In this document: positions 28,490-36,734 of the stretch, one piece after another | Layout of the letters: each line of letters begins with the position of its first letter | How positions within the stretch are numbered: position 1 is the stretch's first letter | DNA from: Planctomycetota bacterium | Lineage (GTDB): Bacteria > Planctomycetota > Phycisphaerae > WQYP01 | DNA: 53,955 nucleotides | Assembly: GCA_021790385.1 (NCBI GenBank) | Contig: JAJYDW010000019.1 | Location: 1-53,955 of the forward strand | Direction: 5' to 3' | Position numbers and translations under genes: made by a program | The notes under the pieces: model-generated | Seen by the model: the letters and a program-made list of their open reading frames with translations, nothing else | Told to the model about the DNA's origin: nothing | Database searches by the model: none

Positions 28490-29397
28490 TGGCAGAAAAA
28501 TACCGTATCGCCGAGGCCTCCATTTTTGCCAGCATCGCCATGATGCTGCTGAAATTGATTTTTGGATTGCTCACCGGCAGCCTGGCCCTGCTTTCGGATG
28601 GCTTGCATTCCGCACTTGACGTTACCGCCGCAGCCATTACCTGGGTTGCTTTGCATATCAGCGACCGGCCCGCCGATGCCAGCCATAACTATGGCCATGG
28701 CAAGGTGGAAAGCCTCTCGGCGTTTGGTGAATCCATTTTGCTGTTGCTTACGGCGTTTTGGATCGGCTGGGAGGCTGTTAATTCTCTGCTTGGCCCGCCG
28801 GTCCAGCCGGATACTAATTACTGGGCAAGTTATTGCGCCATGGGCGTGGTGGCCGTGGCCATGCTGACCGATGTATGGCGCAGCCGCCTGCTTACGGCGG
28901 CGGCAAAAAAATATGAAAGTCAGGCTTTGCGCGCCGATGCTTTGCATTTCGGGGTGGATTTTCTCATTTCATCGGTGGTGTTGGCCAGTTTGGTGGCGGT
29001 GCGCATCGGCGGAACGCGCTGGGCCCATGTGGATGCCGTCGGGGCTATTTTTGTGGCTGTGGTGATGGTGGGAGCATCGCTGTCGCTGGCGCGCCAATCC
29101 ATTGACATTTTAATGGATCATTCACCCGCCGGCCTGGAAGCTTCACTGATCGCCTTGATGAAAGCTGTTCCCGGTGTGGTGGAGGTGCGCCGGGTGCGGG
29201 CCAGGCAGAGCGGCAACCGCCGGTTTGTGGATGCTACCATCACAGTGGACCGGCAGATGAGTATGGAAGCCGGCCACCAAATTGCCACCAGTGTGGAACT
29301 GGCGGTGGAACGCCAGGATCCCGCCATGGATATTACGGTGCATGTGGAACCGGCCGCGGTTGCCGATGGCCTACCGGCTTCCCAAAGCCCGACCTGA
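28489..29397 (+). CDS. Cation diffusion facilitator metal/H+ antiporter
   Basis: Inner-membrane CDF exporter of 302 residues. Six hydrophobic segments occupy about 1-215, followed by a cytoplasmic ferredoxin-like metal-sensing domain. The transport site is formed by HSALD in helix 2 (H40, D44) and HFGVD in helix 5 (H153, D157). This His/Asp pattern is typical for zinc-transporting members, whereas manganese or iron members usually have Asp at the first position. The loop HNYGHGKVES after helix 2 is also typical. Likely function is efflux of Zn(II) and similar ions in exchange for protons. The start is the ATG directly at the predicted transcription start. Confidence 0.9.
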   Translation: MAEKYRIAEASIFASIAMMLLKLIFGLLTGSLALLSDGLHSALDVTAAAITWVALHISDRPADASHNYGHGKVESLSAFGESILLLLTAFWIGWEAVNSLLGPPVQPDTNYWASYCAMGVVAVAMLTDVWRSRLLTAAAKKYESQALRADALHFGVDFLISSVVLASLVAVRIGGTRWAHVDAVGAIFVAVVMVGASLSLARQSIDILMDHSPAGLEASLIALMKAVPGVVEVRRVRARQSGNRRFVDATITVDRQMSMEAGHQIATSVELAVERQDPAMDITVHVEPAAVADGLPASQSPT

Positions 29398-29494
29398 CAG
29401 CCCCTTCATCTTCGGATTCCCTTTTACGGATAAGCCGCAACCAAATGGACCGGTTGGTGTGTAGCATATATGCAAAGATGGCTGCATTTTTCGT

Positions 29495-29523
29495 TTGGTG
29501 GTCCATCGTTGCACAGGTATAAT
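29495..29523 (+). promoter_or_regulatory. Sigma-70-type promoter
   Basis: TTGGTG (29495-29500) and a consensus TATAAT (29518-29523) are 17 bases apart, with about 17 bases of leader before the lipoprotein ATG at 29547. The leader contains AAGAGACGGA as a possible ribosome binding site. Confidence 0.55.
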
Positions 29524-29546
29524 ATGTTGCAAGAGACGGAAATTTT

Positions 29547-30155
29547 ATGAAAATAAAAGCCTTGATGAAATCGATGATAACATGGCGTACGGCCACCAGG
29601 TCCGGGAACGCTACAGGCAAACTGAGTAGTGCGGCCCGCCGCTACCGTCAGCCCGGGTTATGTATTGCCCTGGCGGTGGCCGCCATGCTGCCCGCCGGAT
29701 GCGGGGCCTATTATTATGGCCGCTGGCATCGGGGCGGAGTAGTGGTGGCCGCGCCTCCGCCGCAGCCTGTTTATACGTACCAATACTATTATGATCCAGG
29801 ATTGCAGTCCTATTATTGTTTCTACCCCGGTTCGGGCTGGCGCTATTATCCGGGGCTGCCACCGCCCGATGCGGTGTACTGGGCTGGTCCGCCACCTGTT
29901 TATCTTCCACCGCCGCCACCCGGTGTAGTCGTGGCTCCGCCGCTGTCGTTTGATTTTTACTTTGACCCGGTGCGACACGTGTATTATTACCGTGACCCGC
30001 ATTTTGGCTGGCGGTACTATCCGGGACGGCCACCGCTGCATGCCCGCTTCTGGCACGGGCCGCAGCCGCGTATGTTGCCTCATCCGCCGCGCGGCGCACG
30101 TTTTCACCGCGGTCCCCGGCGCGGACCATGGGATGACGGCCGCGGGCGGAGATAA
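29547..30155 (+). CDS. Pro/Tyr-rich lipoprotein with two internal repeats
   Basis: Predicted surface lipoprotein of 202 residues. A basic n-region and hydrophobic core end in the lipobox LPAGC (C52). The mature part is rich in Tyr, Pro, Trp and Arg. It contains two copies of a module of about 45 residues, each with a (Y/F)YFDP-like opening, a central GWRYYPG(L/R)PP and a closing (Y/F)W-GP run. The second copy starts near residue 129. The C-terminus is basic and His/Arg-rich. No known family was recognised. Such low-complexity aromatic lipoproteins could bind wall polymers or polysaccharide, but that is speculation. A long antisense open frame across the gene is judged a GC-driven shadow. Confidence 0.65.
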   Translation: MKIKALMKSMITWRTATRSGNATGKLSSAARRYRQPGLCIALAVAAMLPAGCGAYYYGRWHRGGVVVAAPPPQPVYTYQYYYDPGLQSYYCFYPGSGWRYYPGLPPPDAVYWAGPPPVYLPPPPPGVVVAPPLSFDFYFDPVRHVYYYRDPHFGWRYYPGRPPLHARFWHGPQPRMLPHPPRGARFHRGPRRGPWDDGRGRR

Positions 30156-30364
30156 CCGGCCCACTCGTACAGTCACGACGACGTTTGTAGTCCGCGCCCG
30201 ACAGCATGGGCTGCTGCCCTGCCGGTGGTGGCATCACGACCCCGGCAGTGCACGTACACTCCTTGCCGCCGCATTGCAGCCTCTTCCTCGCCTCGGCCCG
30301 TAGTGCAGCGTATATGTGTGAACACATGCGAACCGCAAGATGTGCCTCGTATGGACAGTTGTTT

Positions 30365-31594
30365 TCAAACCCACAGGGCATCAATCGGAATCGCCCAGCC
30401 ATCCGGCCCGAAAGGAAGTGTCTCCTGACCACTGTAGAAAATAATACCACGTAGAAAGTTCTTACCCGCGGCCGCACGCAGGGCCGCCATGCCGCGTAAA
30501 TCGGCCGGCGACAGCGTTTGAGAAAATTTTACCTCTACGCCGACCACCCGTCCCTGGCGATCTTCCAGCACGATATCCACCTCGGCACCAGGCAGGGTAC
30601 GAAAATGAAAAATATCAACTTTCGTCCGGGACCACCCCGCCTGCCTGATAAGCTCCATTGCCACAAAATTTTCCACCAGATGGCCCGCCAGGGTGGAAGT
30701 TGCCTCCAGCCGATTCCGATCCAGTCCAGCCAGATGACAGGCCAAGCCGGTATCCACCAGCATGGCTTTGGGGGCTTTGGCAAGTCGGACGCCAACGCTA
30801 CGGTGCCAGGTCGGCAGGAGTCGAATTAAAAATAGACCGGTCAAAACTGCCAGGTATCGTCTCACACTGGTTTGTGCAAGTGAAAGTGTGCGCGCTACAT
30901 CCGCTACATTCAAAATAGACATATCCCGTCCAGCCAGCAGCCGCAGCAGATCCGGAAACACGCCCATATTTTCTGCGTTAGCCAGATCACGCACATCCCG
31001 TTGCAGAATGGTAGATTCGTAGGAACTAAACCAGCGCATCCTGGCTTCCGGAGAATCCCGTTGCATCGGTTCGGGATATCCCCCGGCAATCAGCCGATCC
31101 AGCAAGTTTTCTCGCCCCTCGCTTTTCACATTACCGGCAGCAAAGTTTTCGGCCAGCAGTTCATCCAACAGCGAACCGGGCTTTGCGGTAATTTCGCGTT
31201 GGGCCAGCGGCCACAACGTCAACAGCTCCATGCGCCCCACCAGGTTGGAAGCTAAACCGGGGATAACCATAATTCCCGCCGAACCAGTCAGCAGGAACCG
31301 CCCGGGGCTGCGATCGTGGTCGATGGCCGCTTTCAGAGCGCGGCCAAGTTCGGGCACAGTCTGCACCTCATCAATGGCCATCGGGCCGGCGGTGCGCGCG
31401 AGAAACCCGCCTGGATCCGCGCGTGCGGCGGCCAATGTCGCGGCATCTTCAAGCGATAAATAACGTCGCCCGGTCTGGTCGCAGATTTGGCGAACAAGCG
31501 TGCTTTTTCCTGCCTGTCGAGGCCCTTGAATGTAGACTGCGGGGGTGTCGCGGAGCGCTGCATCAATAAGCGGAGCAATGGATCGCGGAATCAG
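30365..31594 (-). CDS. AAA ATPase with DUF4143 C-terminal domain, non-canonical start
   Basis: ATP-binding protein of about 409 residues of the AAA_14/DUF4143 (COG1373) type. Reading upstream from the first TTG (31435) finds the intact N-terminus: YIQGPRQAGKSTLVRQ is the Walker A motif, PMAIDEVQ the Walker B motif and LLTGSAGI the sensor region. The C-terminal part holds PGAEVDIVL and VVGVEVKF, a PD-(D/E)XK-like nuclease core. The frame opens after a TGA at 31603-31601 and has no ATG, GTG or TTG before the Walker A motif. A CTG at 31594, giving LIPRSIAPL, matches where relatives start. So either a CTG start is used or the start was lost. Function is unknown; such genes are common in accessory regions. 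Convergent with the lipoprotein gene. Confidence 0.72.
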   Translation of the reverse strand: MIPRSIAPLIDAALRDTPAVYIQGPRQAGKSTLVRQICDQTGRRYLSLEDAATLAAARADPGGFLARTAGPMAIDEVQTVPELGRALKAAIDHDRSPGRFLLTGSAGIMVIPGLASNLVGRMELLTLWPLAQREITAKPGSLLDELLAENFAAGNVKSEGRENLLDRLIAGGYPEPMQRDSPEARMRWFSSYESTILQRDVRDLANAENMGVFPDLLRLLAGRDMSILNVADVARTLSLAQTSVRRYLAVLTGLFLIRLLPTWHRSVGVRLAKAPKAMLVDTGLACHLAGLDRNRLEATSTLAGHLVENFVAMELIRQAGWSRTKVDIFHFRTLPGAEVDIVLEDRQGRVVGVEVKFSQTLSPADLRGMAALRAAAGKNFLRGIIFYSGQETLPFGPDGWAIPIDALWV

Positions 31595-32004
31595 CTTATA
31601 TCAACTTTAGCGGCTGCGTGGTGGAATTTCAACCGCATAGTGGCTGAATTTACACTGCTCAACGGCGTATTTTAAGCTAACGACCTATAATTATTGCGTT
31701 GCAGCGGTGGATAACCTGTGGGCGACCGTTTTCGCGGTTACAACCACGCCAAAAAAAATAGCCAATCCTGTTCCGTAATCCGGACATACAAGACCAGCGG
31801 CCCGGCATTCATTTCTTGCCATATCTCGCCACCTTGGCCCATGTGCAGACCGGGAAGCCATCCGCCACCATCCGCCGCCATCCGCGGCGCAGAGTTGAGT
31901 TCACCCCGGCCGCAGAGTATCGTTGCCACGATGGTGCCGCTCCTGTGTGGCCAGATGCACGTTGACGGATAGACCGGCCATGTGCCGGCAGAACAGTTTT
32001 CACT
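31595..32004. other. Gap without a supported gene
   Basis: About 410 bases between the ATPase start and the frameshifted small gene. A minus-strand frame (31738-32115, 125 codons) partly lies antisense to the next gene and has no domain-like features, so it is left out. A GCC-GCCA tandem (CCATCCGCCACCATCCGCCGCC, broken pattern) at about 31858-31884 is a simple-sequence patch. No good promoter was identified. Confidence 0.35.
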
Positions 32005-32583
32005 ATGGACCATGAACTTAAAAATTTGATTAAACAAGCCGTCGCACAATCCGGCAAAACTACCAGAATCGCGGATTACCCGTGACGAACTGGGAACACC
32101 CATATTGCACTTCACCCTGAATGGTCAGGAGCGCACGTATGCAGTGATACCGCTCACAGAGCTTTACGGTCCGGGAGTAGAAGCCGCTACATTTGATCCG
32201 GTATCAGACGAATATATACAATTATGCACAGACATTGAGATGGCCATCGTAAAGCGCCATATAGCCTTTGACGACCTGAGCAATGCCCAGGTGCTGCTGG
32301 CTCTGGACCGCCTGGCCATAACCCGGAAGCAACGATGGATCTGGAAAATGTGGGATCAAATATCCAACGAGCGCTGCGCGTGTGCTTAAGCCGGGATGAT
32401 TATTCGCAGCGGGATGTGCAAAGGGCTTTGCGTAAAATTTCTAAATCCGTCCAGCGGTACACCCGCGCCGATGGCCCCTATGGTTATCTGACTTTCATAA
32501 CTAAAGTCTTTTGCAATGAAGTGTTTGCGCTAACATTACTTTATCCTTTCCGGCTGGTTCTTTTGGCCGCGGACGTTGCTTAG
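32005..32583 (+). pseudogene. Small hypothetical gene broken by two frameshifts
   Basis: Three short frames read as one protein if two frameshifts are corrected. The first (ATG at 32005) gives MDHELKNLIKQAVAQSGKTT and stops at 32083-32085. The second is open from 32030 to 32389 (RDELGTPILHFTLNGQ, then an acidic helical region to LLALDRLAI). The third continues as NPEATMDLENVGSNIQRAL and RALRKISKSVQRYTRADG-PYGYLTFI, a block resembling a C-terminal signature of small uncharacterised proteins I associate with planctomycetes. The end (from about 32548) runs into a dispersed repeat. Alternatively the third frame (ATG 32335) is a separate, overlapping gene. The absence of a ribosome binding site at 32005 favours decay. 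Confidence 0.5.
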
Positions 32584-32690
32584 CGATCAGCAACCAGCTT
32601 TCAGCGGGCAGCGGTGGTTGGTGCCGGAGTTATAGGAGGTACGGCTGGAGAGTCCCTGGCTATTTCTTGATGTATGCGATACCATCAGCC
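32548..32690 (+). repeat. Dispersed repeat, copy 1 (partial, diverged)
   Basis: The stretch from TTTCCGGCTGG onward matches copy 2 (34784-35040) over the inner left part: the TTTTGGCCGCGG block, the GATCAGCAACCAGC tract, GCGGGCAG(C/T)GGTGGTT, GTGCCGGAGTTA and GGCTGGAG. Both outer inverted repeats are missing or too diverged to see. It overlaps the 3' end of the frameshifted small gene. Confidence 0.6.
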
Positions 32691-32758
32691 CCGCCATCGG
32701 GTCCGATGGTGGTACAATTCGCGCTTCACCACAGTTCCACCACAGAAATACGTGCCGA

Positions 32759-33850
32759 CTATATTTTGGCATCCACAGCAGGTAATTTTTTGCCGGCAGA
32801 AAAGGCTGTCCCCATGACCGCCGAAAGCCACCGTCGCCGCATCTTGCCGCTTAAAGTGGCAGGGGTCACTTTTCGCAGGTTTTGCACAACTTTTCGCCGG
32901 TGCCATGTCGCGGGCAGATGCGCCAGAAAAAACGCCGCCTTACCGCAAACGTATCCCCATCCACTGCCGCGGATGATATGCCCCGCCAGTTGCGGCAGAA
33001 AGACCAGGCAATGTGCCGGTAGGTAGCGCAGAAGCAGTGGCCCGGGCATGCAGGAAAAATAGACGATTTCGGCATTGCGGGCGCTGTTGAACCTTTTACG
33101 AAACGAAGCTTTTCCGTAGGTGACGCTGCCCAAATGCGTAACCGCCGCCGCTGGTTCATACACGCAATTCCACCCCGCCAAGGCCAGCCGAAAACCCAGT
33201 TCCACATCTTCCTGATAGGCTTGCAGTGGAGCATAAAGTTCGCCGCCCACTTGCACCAGCGCCGCCCAGCGATAAAACACCGCCGCCCCGCAACCCCAAA
33301 AGCACAGCCGAGGCTGCATGATTCCCGCAGTATCAATTCCCATCCCTTCGCCAAAACGCAAAGGGATACCAATGGGTGTATAGTCGCCGCCGGCAAATTC
33401 CACTATTCCCGCCTGTCCGCCCACCATCATCCGTGTGGCCACCGAAGCGATGGAAGAGTCCTGAAAATGTGGCCGAGCCGAAAGCAACCATTGCTCGTCG
33501 ATAAGCACATCATTATTCAGCAAACCGATCCATTGACCGCGGGCGGCACGCAGCCCGGTATTGACCGCCCCGGCAAAGCCCCGGCTACCGGTGTTGTGAA
33601 TCACCTGCACCGTCGGGTGATAGGCCTTGATCCAATCCTCTGTGCCATCCGTGGAATGGTCATCCACCACCAGAATTTCGGTTTGGCCGGTCCATTGAGC
33701 ACGGGCCAGCGCAACATGCAGTGTGGGCAGGCATTGCTCCAGCAATGCGCGACCGTTAAAACTGGGAATAACAACAGTAAGTTCCAACGCTTGGGGCGAT
33801 GAACCCGTTCCATCCTGACCGCATAAATTCGACATGCCAACTGCCTGCAT
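32759..33850 (-). CDS. GT2 family glycosyltransferase
   Basis: Glycosyltransferase of 363 residues from the ATG at 33850 (a TTG at 33862 is also possible; no clear ribosome binding site at either). The GT-A fold shows LTVVIPSFNGRALLEQ, VVDDHSTDGT, LLNNDVLID, and the acceptor-side QEDVELGFRLALAGW, as in rhamnosyl- or other surface polysaccharide transferases. The C-terminal 90 residues have an amphipathic, partly hydrophobic segment that may contact the membrane. It likely adds a sugar to a cell-envelope or exopolysaccharide chain; donor and acceptor are unknown. A small hairpin (CCATCGG-GT-CCGATGG, 32694-32709) lies after its stop. No neighbour is obviously related. Confidence 0.88.
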   Translation of the reverse strand: MQAVGMSNLCGQDGTGSSPQALELTVVIPSFNGRALLEQCLPTLHVALARAQWTGQTEILVVDDHSTDGTEDWIKAYHPTVQVIHNTGSRGFAGAVNTGLRAARGQWIGLLNNDVLIDEQWLLSARPHFQDSSIASVATRMMVGGQAGIVEFAGGDYTPIGIPLRFGEGMGIDTAGIMQPRLCFWGCGAAVFYRWAALVQVGGELYAPLQAYQEDVELGFRLALAGWNCVYEPAAAVTHLGSVTYGKASFRKRFNSARNAEIVYFSCMPGPLLLRYLPAHCLVFLPQLAGHIIRGSGWGYVCGKAAFFLAHLPATWHRRKVVQNLRKVTPATLSGKMRRRWLSAVMGTAFSAGKKLPAVDAKI

Positions 33851-33976
33851 TTCCACGCTCAACGGGCGATCCCCGTTGCCGGATGGCCACCGATGTTATC
33901 CCCGCCGGCGGGCAGCCGCAAGCCGGAGCAGTCCAGCTAGTTTTTAAATCACGAATTTCGGATTAACTTCGCTCAT

Positions 33977-34004
33977 TTGCATCTCCCGCACCGTCGTCTA
34001 TAAT
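33977..34004 (+). promoter_or_regulatory. Sigma-70-type promoter for ferredoxin and S18
   Basis: TTGCAT (33977-33982) and a consensus TATAAT (33999-34004) are 16 bases apart. A leader of about 85 bases runs to the ferredoxin ATG at 34097, which has a GAAGGAG site. Confidence 0.6.
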
Positions 34005-34096
34005 TAAAGGTTTGGGGGAACCGGAAGGTTGCCTGGGGATGACGGCGATTCCCGCAGGCCGTGGATTCCCTGGATAGACGAAGGAGTTAAATTCGT

Positions 34097-34360
34097 ATGC
34101 CCCATGTAATTGCCGAACCATGCATTGGTACGAAAGACACTGCCTGTGTGGCGGTTTGTCCGGTGGACTGTATTCATCCGCGCAAAGATGAAACTGAATT
34201 CGGTCCTTCCACTCAGTTGTATATCGACCCGGACACCTGCATTGATTGCGGACTGTGTGTGGATGAATGCCCCGTTAAGGCTATTTTCCCCGTGGATGAT
34301 GTGCCGGCGGAATGGAAAAAATATATCGAAATCAACGCCGGACATTACCAGAAAAAGTAA
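34097..34360 (+). CDS. Ferredoxin with two iron-sulfur cluster motifs
   Basis: Cytosolic electron carrier of 87 residues. The first cluster motif is CIGTKDTACVAVCPVDC and the second is CIDCGLCVDECPVKAI. The second is a full CxxCxxCxxxCP motif for [4Fe-4S]. The first has Cys spacing (C-x7-C-x3-C) of the seven-iron type that binds [3Fe-4S] with help of the remote CP. The length and the PVDCIHP block match bacterial seven-iron or eight-iron ferredoxins (FdxA type). The redox partner is not evident. The S18 gene follows 23 bases downstream, so they are probably co-transcribed. Confidence 0.92.
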   Translation: MPHVIAEPCIGTKDTACVAVCPVDCIHPRKDETEFGPSTQLYIDPDTCIDCGLCVDECPVKAIFPVDDVPAEWKKYIEINAGHYQKK

Positions 34361-34383
34361 TCCTCCTGATATGAAAGGTGCCT

Positions 34384-34677
34384 ATGCCCCCTCGCAGAAC
34401 CAACAGCCGGACCGCCGGAAAACCAGCCGCCCGTAAACCACGGTTTCAAACGTTTTCACGTCCCCGGGTGCGCGTGGCTAAAACCAGCAGTCTGGGCAAG
34501 GTTTATGTGGATTACAAGGATGTGGAATCCCTTAAAAAGATGCTTTCCATGAACGGCAAAATTCTTTCCCGTACCCGTAATGGCGCTGCCGCCTTTGAAC
34601 AACGCATGATTACCGATGCCATCAAGCGGGCCAGATTTCTGGGCTTGCTGCCTTATGTCGGGTCCAGCATGCCATAA
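34384..34677 (+). CDS. rpsR: 30S ribosomal protein S18 (bS18)
   Basis: Ribosomal protein of 97 residues binding 16S rRNA in the platform of the small subunit, next to S6. The core matches bS18: VDYKDVESLKKMLSMNGKI, then RTRNGAAAFEQRM and the signature AIKRARFLGLLPYV. The basic N-terminal 30 residues are longer than usual. The ATG at 34384 has AAAGGTG upstream, preferred to a GTG two codons earlier. It lies after a ferredoxin rather than with rpsF, ssb and rplI, the common order, and may be one of two S18 copies in the genome. Confidence 0.92.
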   Translation: MPPRRTNSRTAGKPAARKPRFQTFSRPRVRVAKTSSLGKVYVDYKDVESLKKMLSMNGKILSRTRNGAAAFEQRMITDAIKRARFLGLLPYVGSSMP

Positions 34678-34783
34678 CGCCGGATAGGCCCGGCCATCAT
34701 GGCACTATTCTGCACAGGCACCGCTTGGAACTTCACTTTGATGGCCGTCCATCGCCATTGTTGGGCTGTACGGAGTGCCCTCC

Positions 34784-35040
34784 ATGAGGGTCCGCGCAAA
34801 AATAACTTCACGCTTTCGGGCTGGATCTTTTGGCCGCGGGCTTTGGTCAGCGGTCAGCGGTCAGCGACCAGCAATCAGCTTGCAGCGGGCAGTGGTGGTT
34901 AGTGCCGGAGTTAGAGGAGCCTCGGCTGGAGGGCCCCAGCCGGCTACTACGATGGTGGGGTATGCGCGTCGCTCACGCCTCGCCAAAGGCCAAAACTCCT
35001 GTACCATAAAATATGAATTTATTTTTGCGCGGCCCCTTAA
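34784..35040 (+). repeat. Dispersed MITE-like repeat, copy 2 (full, 257 bp)
   Basis: The left end AGGGTCCGCGCAAAAATAAC pairs as an inverted repeat with the right end, whose reverse complement begins TTAAGGGGCCGCGCAAAAAT; 22 of 24 bases match beyond the tip. The interior has TTTTGGCCGCGGGC, a tandem of GGTCAGC units (about 34851-34882), and GGGTATGCGCGTCGCTCACG. Compared with copy 3 the ends match closely while the middle differs. No transposase is encoded, so a miniature element mobilised in trans is inferred. It stays open in one frame across its length. Confidence 0.75.
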
Positions 35041-36601
35041 CGCCGCACGCCAACTTCCTCTTTCCTCGCTGTCCTCGATTTCCCCGCGTTTGGCTTTCGT
35101 ATTGTTGCCTGTGCTGCTTGGGCTAACTGCCGGCCACAGCCGAGCGGCCTCGGCAACTCGCCCCGCGGTCCGTCTGAACTGCCCCATCGCGCCAAGGGCC
35201 GGTCAATGGGCCTGTCTGCGAGCCTCTTTACCACCCAGCCGGGGCCACCCCATTCGCGTGAGCGTGCGTGATGGTCGCGGCGGGCCGGCCATCATGCGCA
35301 CCATTCCCGCGGGCCGCAAAGCCGCACTCTTCCCGTTGCCTTTCTTGCAGCCCAATGATTTATCCGCGAATTCCTGGCCCGTTCGTTTGACCATTCGTGC
35401 ACCGTCTGGCCAAACCCGACGCGAAACCATTTCGGTATTTCGGCCCCCGGTGAGCCGCGGTTTAATCCCCATTGCCACATCGCCGCAAACACGTCATTAC
35501 TTGGCGGACCTTGGTAACGCCTTTGCACCGCAGGTGCTTGCCGTCATGCCTATTTCCCGACGTCAATTGCTGCACACCCCCGTTTTAGCCTTGGCCGCTT
35601 GCCGCTATCTTCTGCTGGATTCCCACACCCTGCGCAGCATACCGCTGAAGCGAGCTTTGGCCCTGCTTTCGTCCAACATGGTGCTGATCTTTCACGGCAC
35701 CATGCCGCCACGCCGCTTCCCACAATTGCTTTGGACGCCGCTGCCGCAGGCTAAAGATTTTTGGCTAACGCCCTCCCCGTCGGGCTTACCCTTTAAGCCG
35801 CTTCCCCTGATGGTCTGGCGGCTGGGACAGATGCACTTGCCTCCGCTCACTGCACCACACGCCTGGTTGATGCTGCTGTGGGCTTGTATTCCCGTCGGAT
35901 TGATCTTGATCCTGCTTGTGCGACTGGCTACCCGCAGACCGTTTGTCGGCCTGGGGATGCTGGTGCTGATCTTTGCAATCTTTGCCGCTGCCGCCACTGC
36001 ATGGCTAACGCCGACCGGGCCGCAATTTCTGGCCCGGTGCCGCTGGATCAGCCAATGCGTGCCGGGCCAACTTGCCCGGATCAGCCGACTTGACCTGGCG
36101 GGTTCGCCCCGTGGTCAAACTTTGCGCCTTACCAACCAGGGGCCGCTGCCTCCGCTGCCCCTGGTGGTCTCGGCCCAGCAATGGTTTGGTCTGCACGGGC
36201 AAATCAATTTGACACGTAGTGGCGGTTCGCTGGAACTGCATTTGCCGCCCAACGCCGTGCAACCCGTGCTGTTCACTCGCCTGCAAATCCAGCCGCCACT
36301 GCCCCGCCGTCCGTCCCCGCCACAATTTGCCTCCTGGCTCTCGCACATGCGGGCTTGGCATTGGCATCCGCACCAATGTGTGTTTATGGTGGCCGGCCGG
36401 ATGTTTCCTCTCACCAATCCCACCCATGAAATGGCCTTTGCATTCTGGACTGAAAAGCAACCACCGCCCGTGCGTGTGGCGTTGCGAAGCTGGTTCGCCC
36501 TGAATTTCTCCGCCAGCCGCAATTATCTTCTGGAGGTTTCTCCCGGCCAGCCGACATCTTTGCGTGTCATCAATTTCCTTCCTCAACCGGCCGGGCACTA
36601 A
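34784..36601 (+). CDS. Uncharacterised membrane protein with repeat-derived N-terminus
   Basis: A frame of about 605 residues. The first 85 residues are translated from a dispersed repeat (34784-35040), including the ATG itself. After them comes a basic, hydrophobic signal-like stretch (LAFVLLPVLLGLTAGHSRAA), which looks like the original N-terminal signal peptide. The native start codon appears lost or is a TTG near 35089. The mature protein has a beta-rich N-terminal domain, two central transmembrane segments (WLMLLWACIPVGLILILLV, then FVGLGMLVLIFAIFAAAATA), and a C-terminal proline-rich beta domain. No family was recognised. The layout recalls planctomycete membrane proteins with extracytoplasmic domains on both sides. 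Whether the fused form is made is uncertain. Confidence 0.55.
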   Translation: MRVRAKITSRFRAGSFGRGLWSAVSGQRPAISLQRAVVVSAGVRGASAGGPQPATTMVGYARRSRLAKGQNSCTIKYEFIFARPLNAARQLPLSSLSSISPRLAFVLLPVLLGLTAGHSRAASATRPAVRLNCPIAPRAGQWACLRASLPPSRGHPIRVSVRDGRGGPAIMRTIPAGRKAALFPLPFLQPNDLSANSWPVRLTIRAPSGQTRRETISVFRPPVSRGLIPIATSPQTRHYLADLGNAFAPQVLAVMPISRRQLLHTPVLALAACRYLLLDSHTLRSIPLKRALALLSSNMVLIFHGTMPPRRFPQLLWTPLPQAKDFWLTPSPSGLPFKPLPLMVWRLGQMHLPPLTAPHAWLMLLWACIPVGLILILLVRLATRRPFVGLGMLVLIFAIFAAAATAWLTPTGPQFLARCRWISQCVPGQLARISRLDLAGSPRGQTLRLTNQGPLPPLPLVVSAQQWFGLHGQINLTRSGGSLELHLPPNAVQPVLFTRLQIQPPLPRRPSPPQFASWLSHMRAWHWHPHQCVFMVAGRMFPLTNPTHEMAFAFWTEKQPPPVRVALRSWFALNFSASRNYLLEVSPGQPTSLRVINFLPQPAGH

Positions 36602-36734
36602 AGCCCCATCATGGCGAGCGTCGCAAAACTCACCCCGGATTATTGCAATCTGGTGAAAACAAGGCCCAGCGCACAGCGGTTGTATTTTCTATGTTCTTCC
36701 CAGCCTGCCAGTTACGTGGCACAGGGGTACGTTG

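Noticed and set aside
29611..30477. A 288-codon minus-strand open frame antisense to the Pro/Tyr-rich lipoprotein
   Set aside because: Composition has no domain or signal features and mirrors the GC-rich repetitive sense gene, which has a promoter and lipobox.
31738..32115. 125-codon minus-strand frame near the ATPase
   Set aside because: Partly antisense to the frameshifted small gene, without start signal or domain-like composition.
34845..34885. Tandem GGTCAGC units as a possible origin or iteron site
   Set aside because: Only about three close copies, and they lie inside the dispersed repeat; no replication genes or AT-rich unwinding region nearby.
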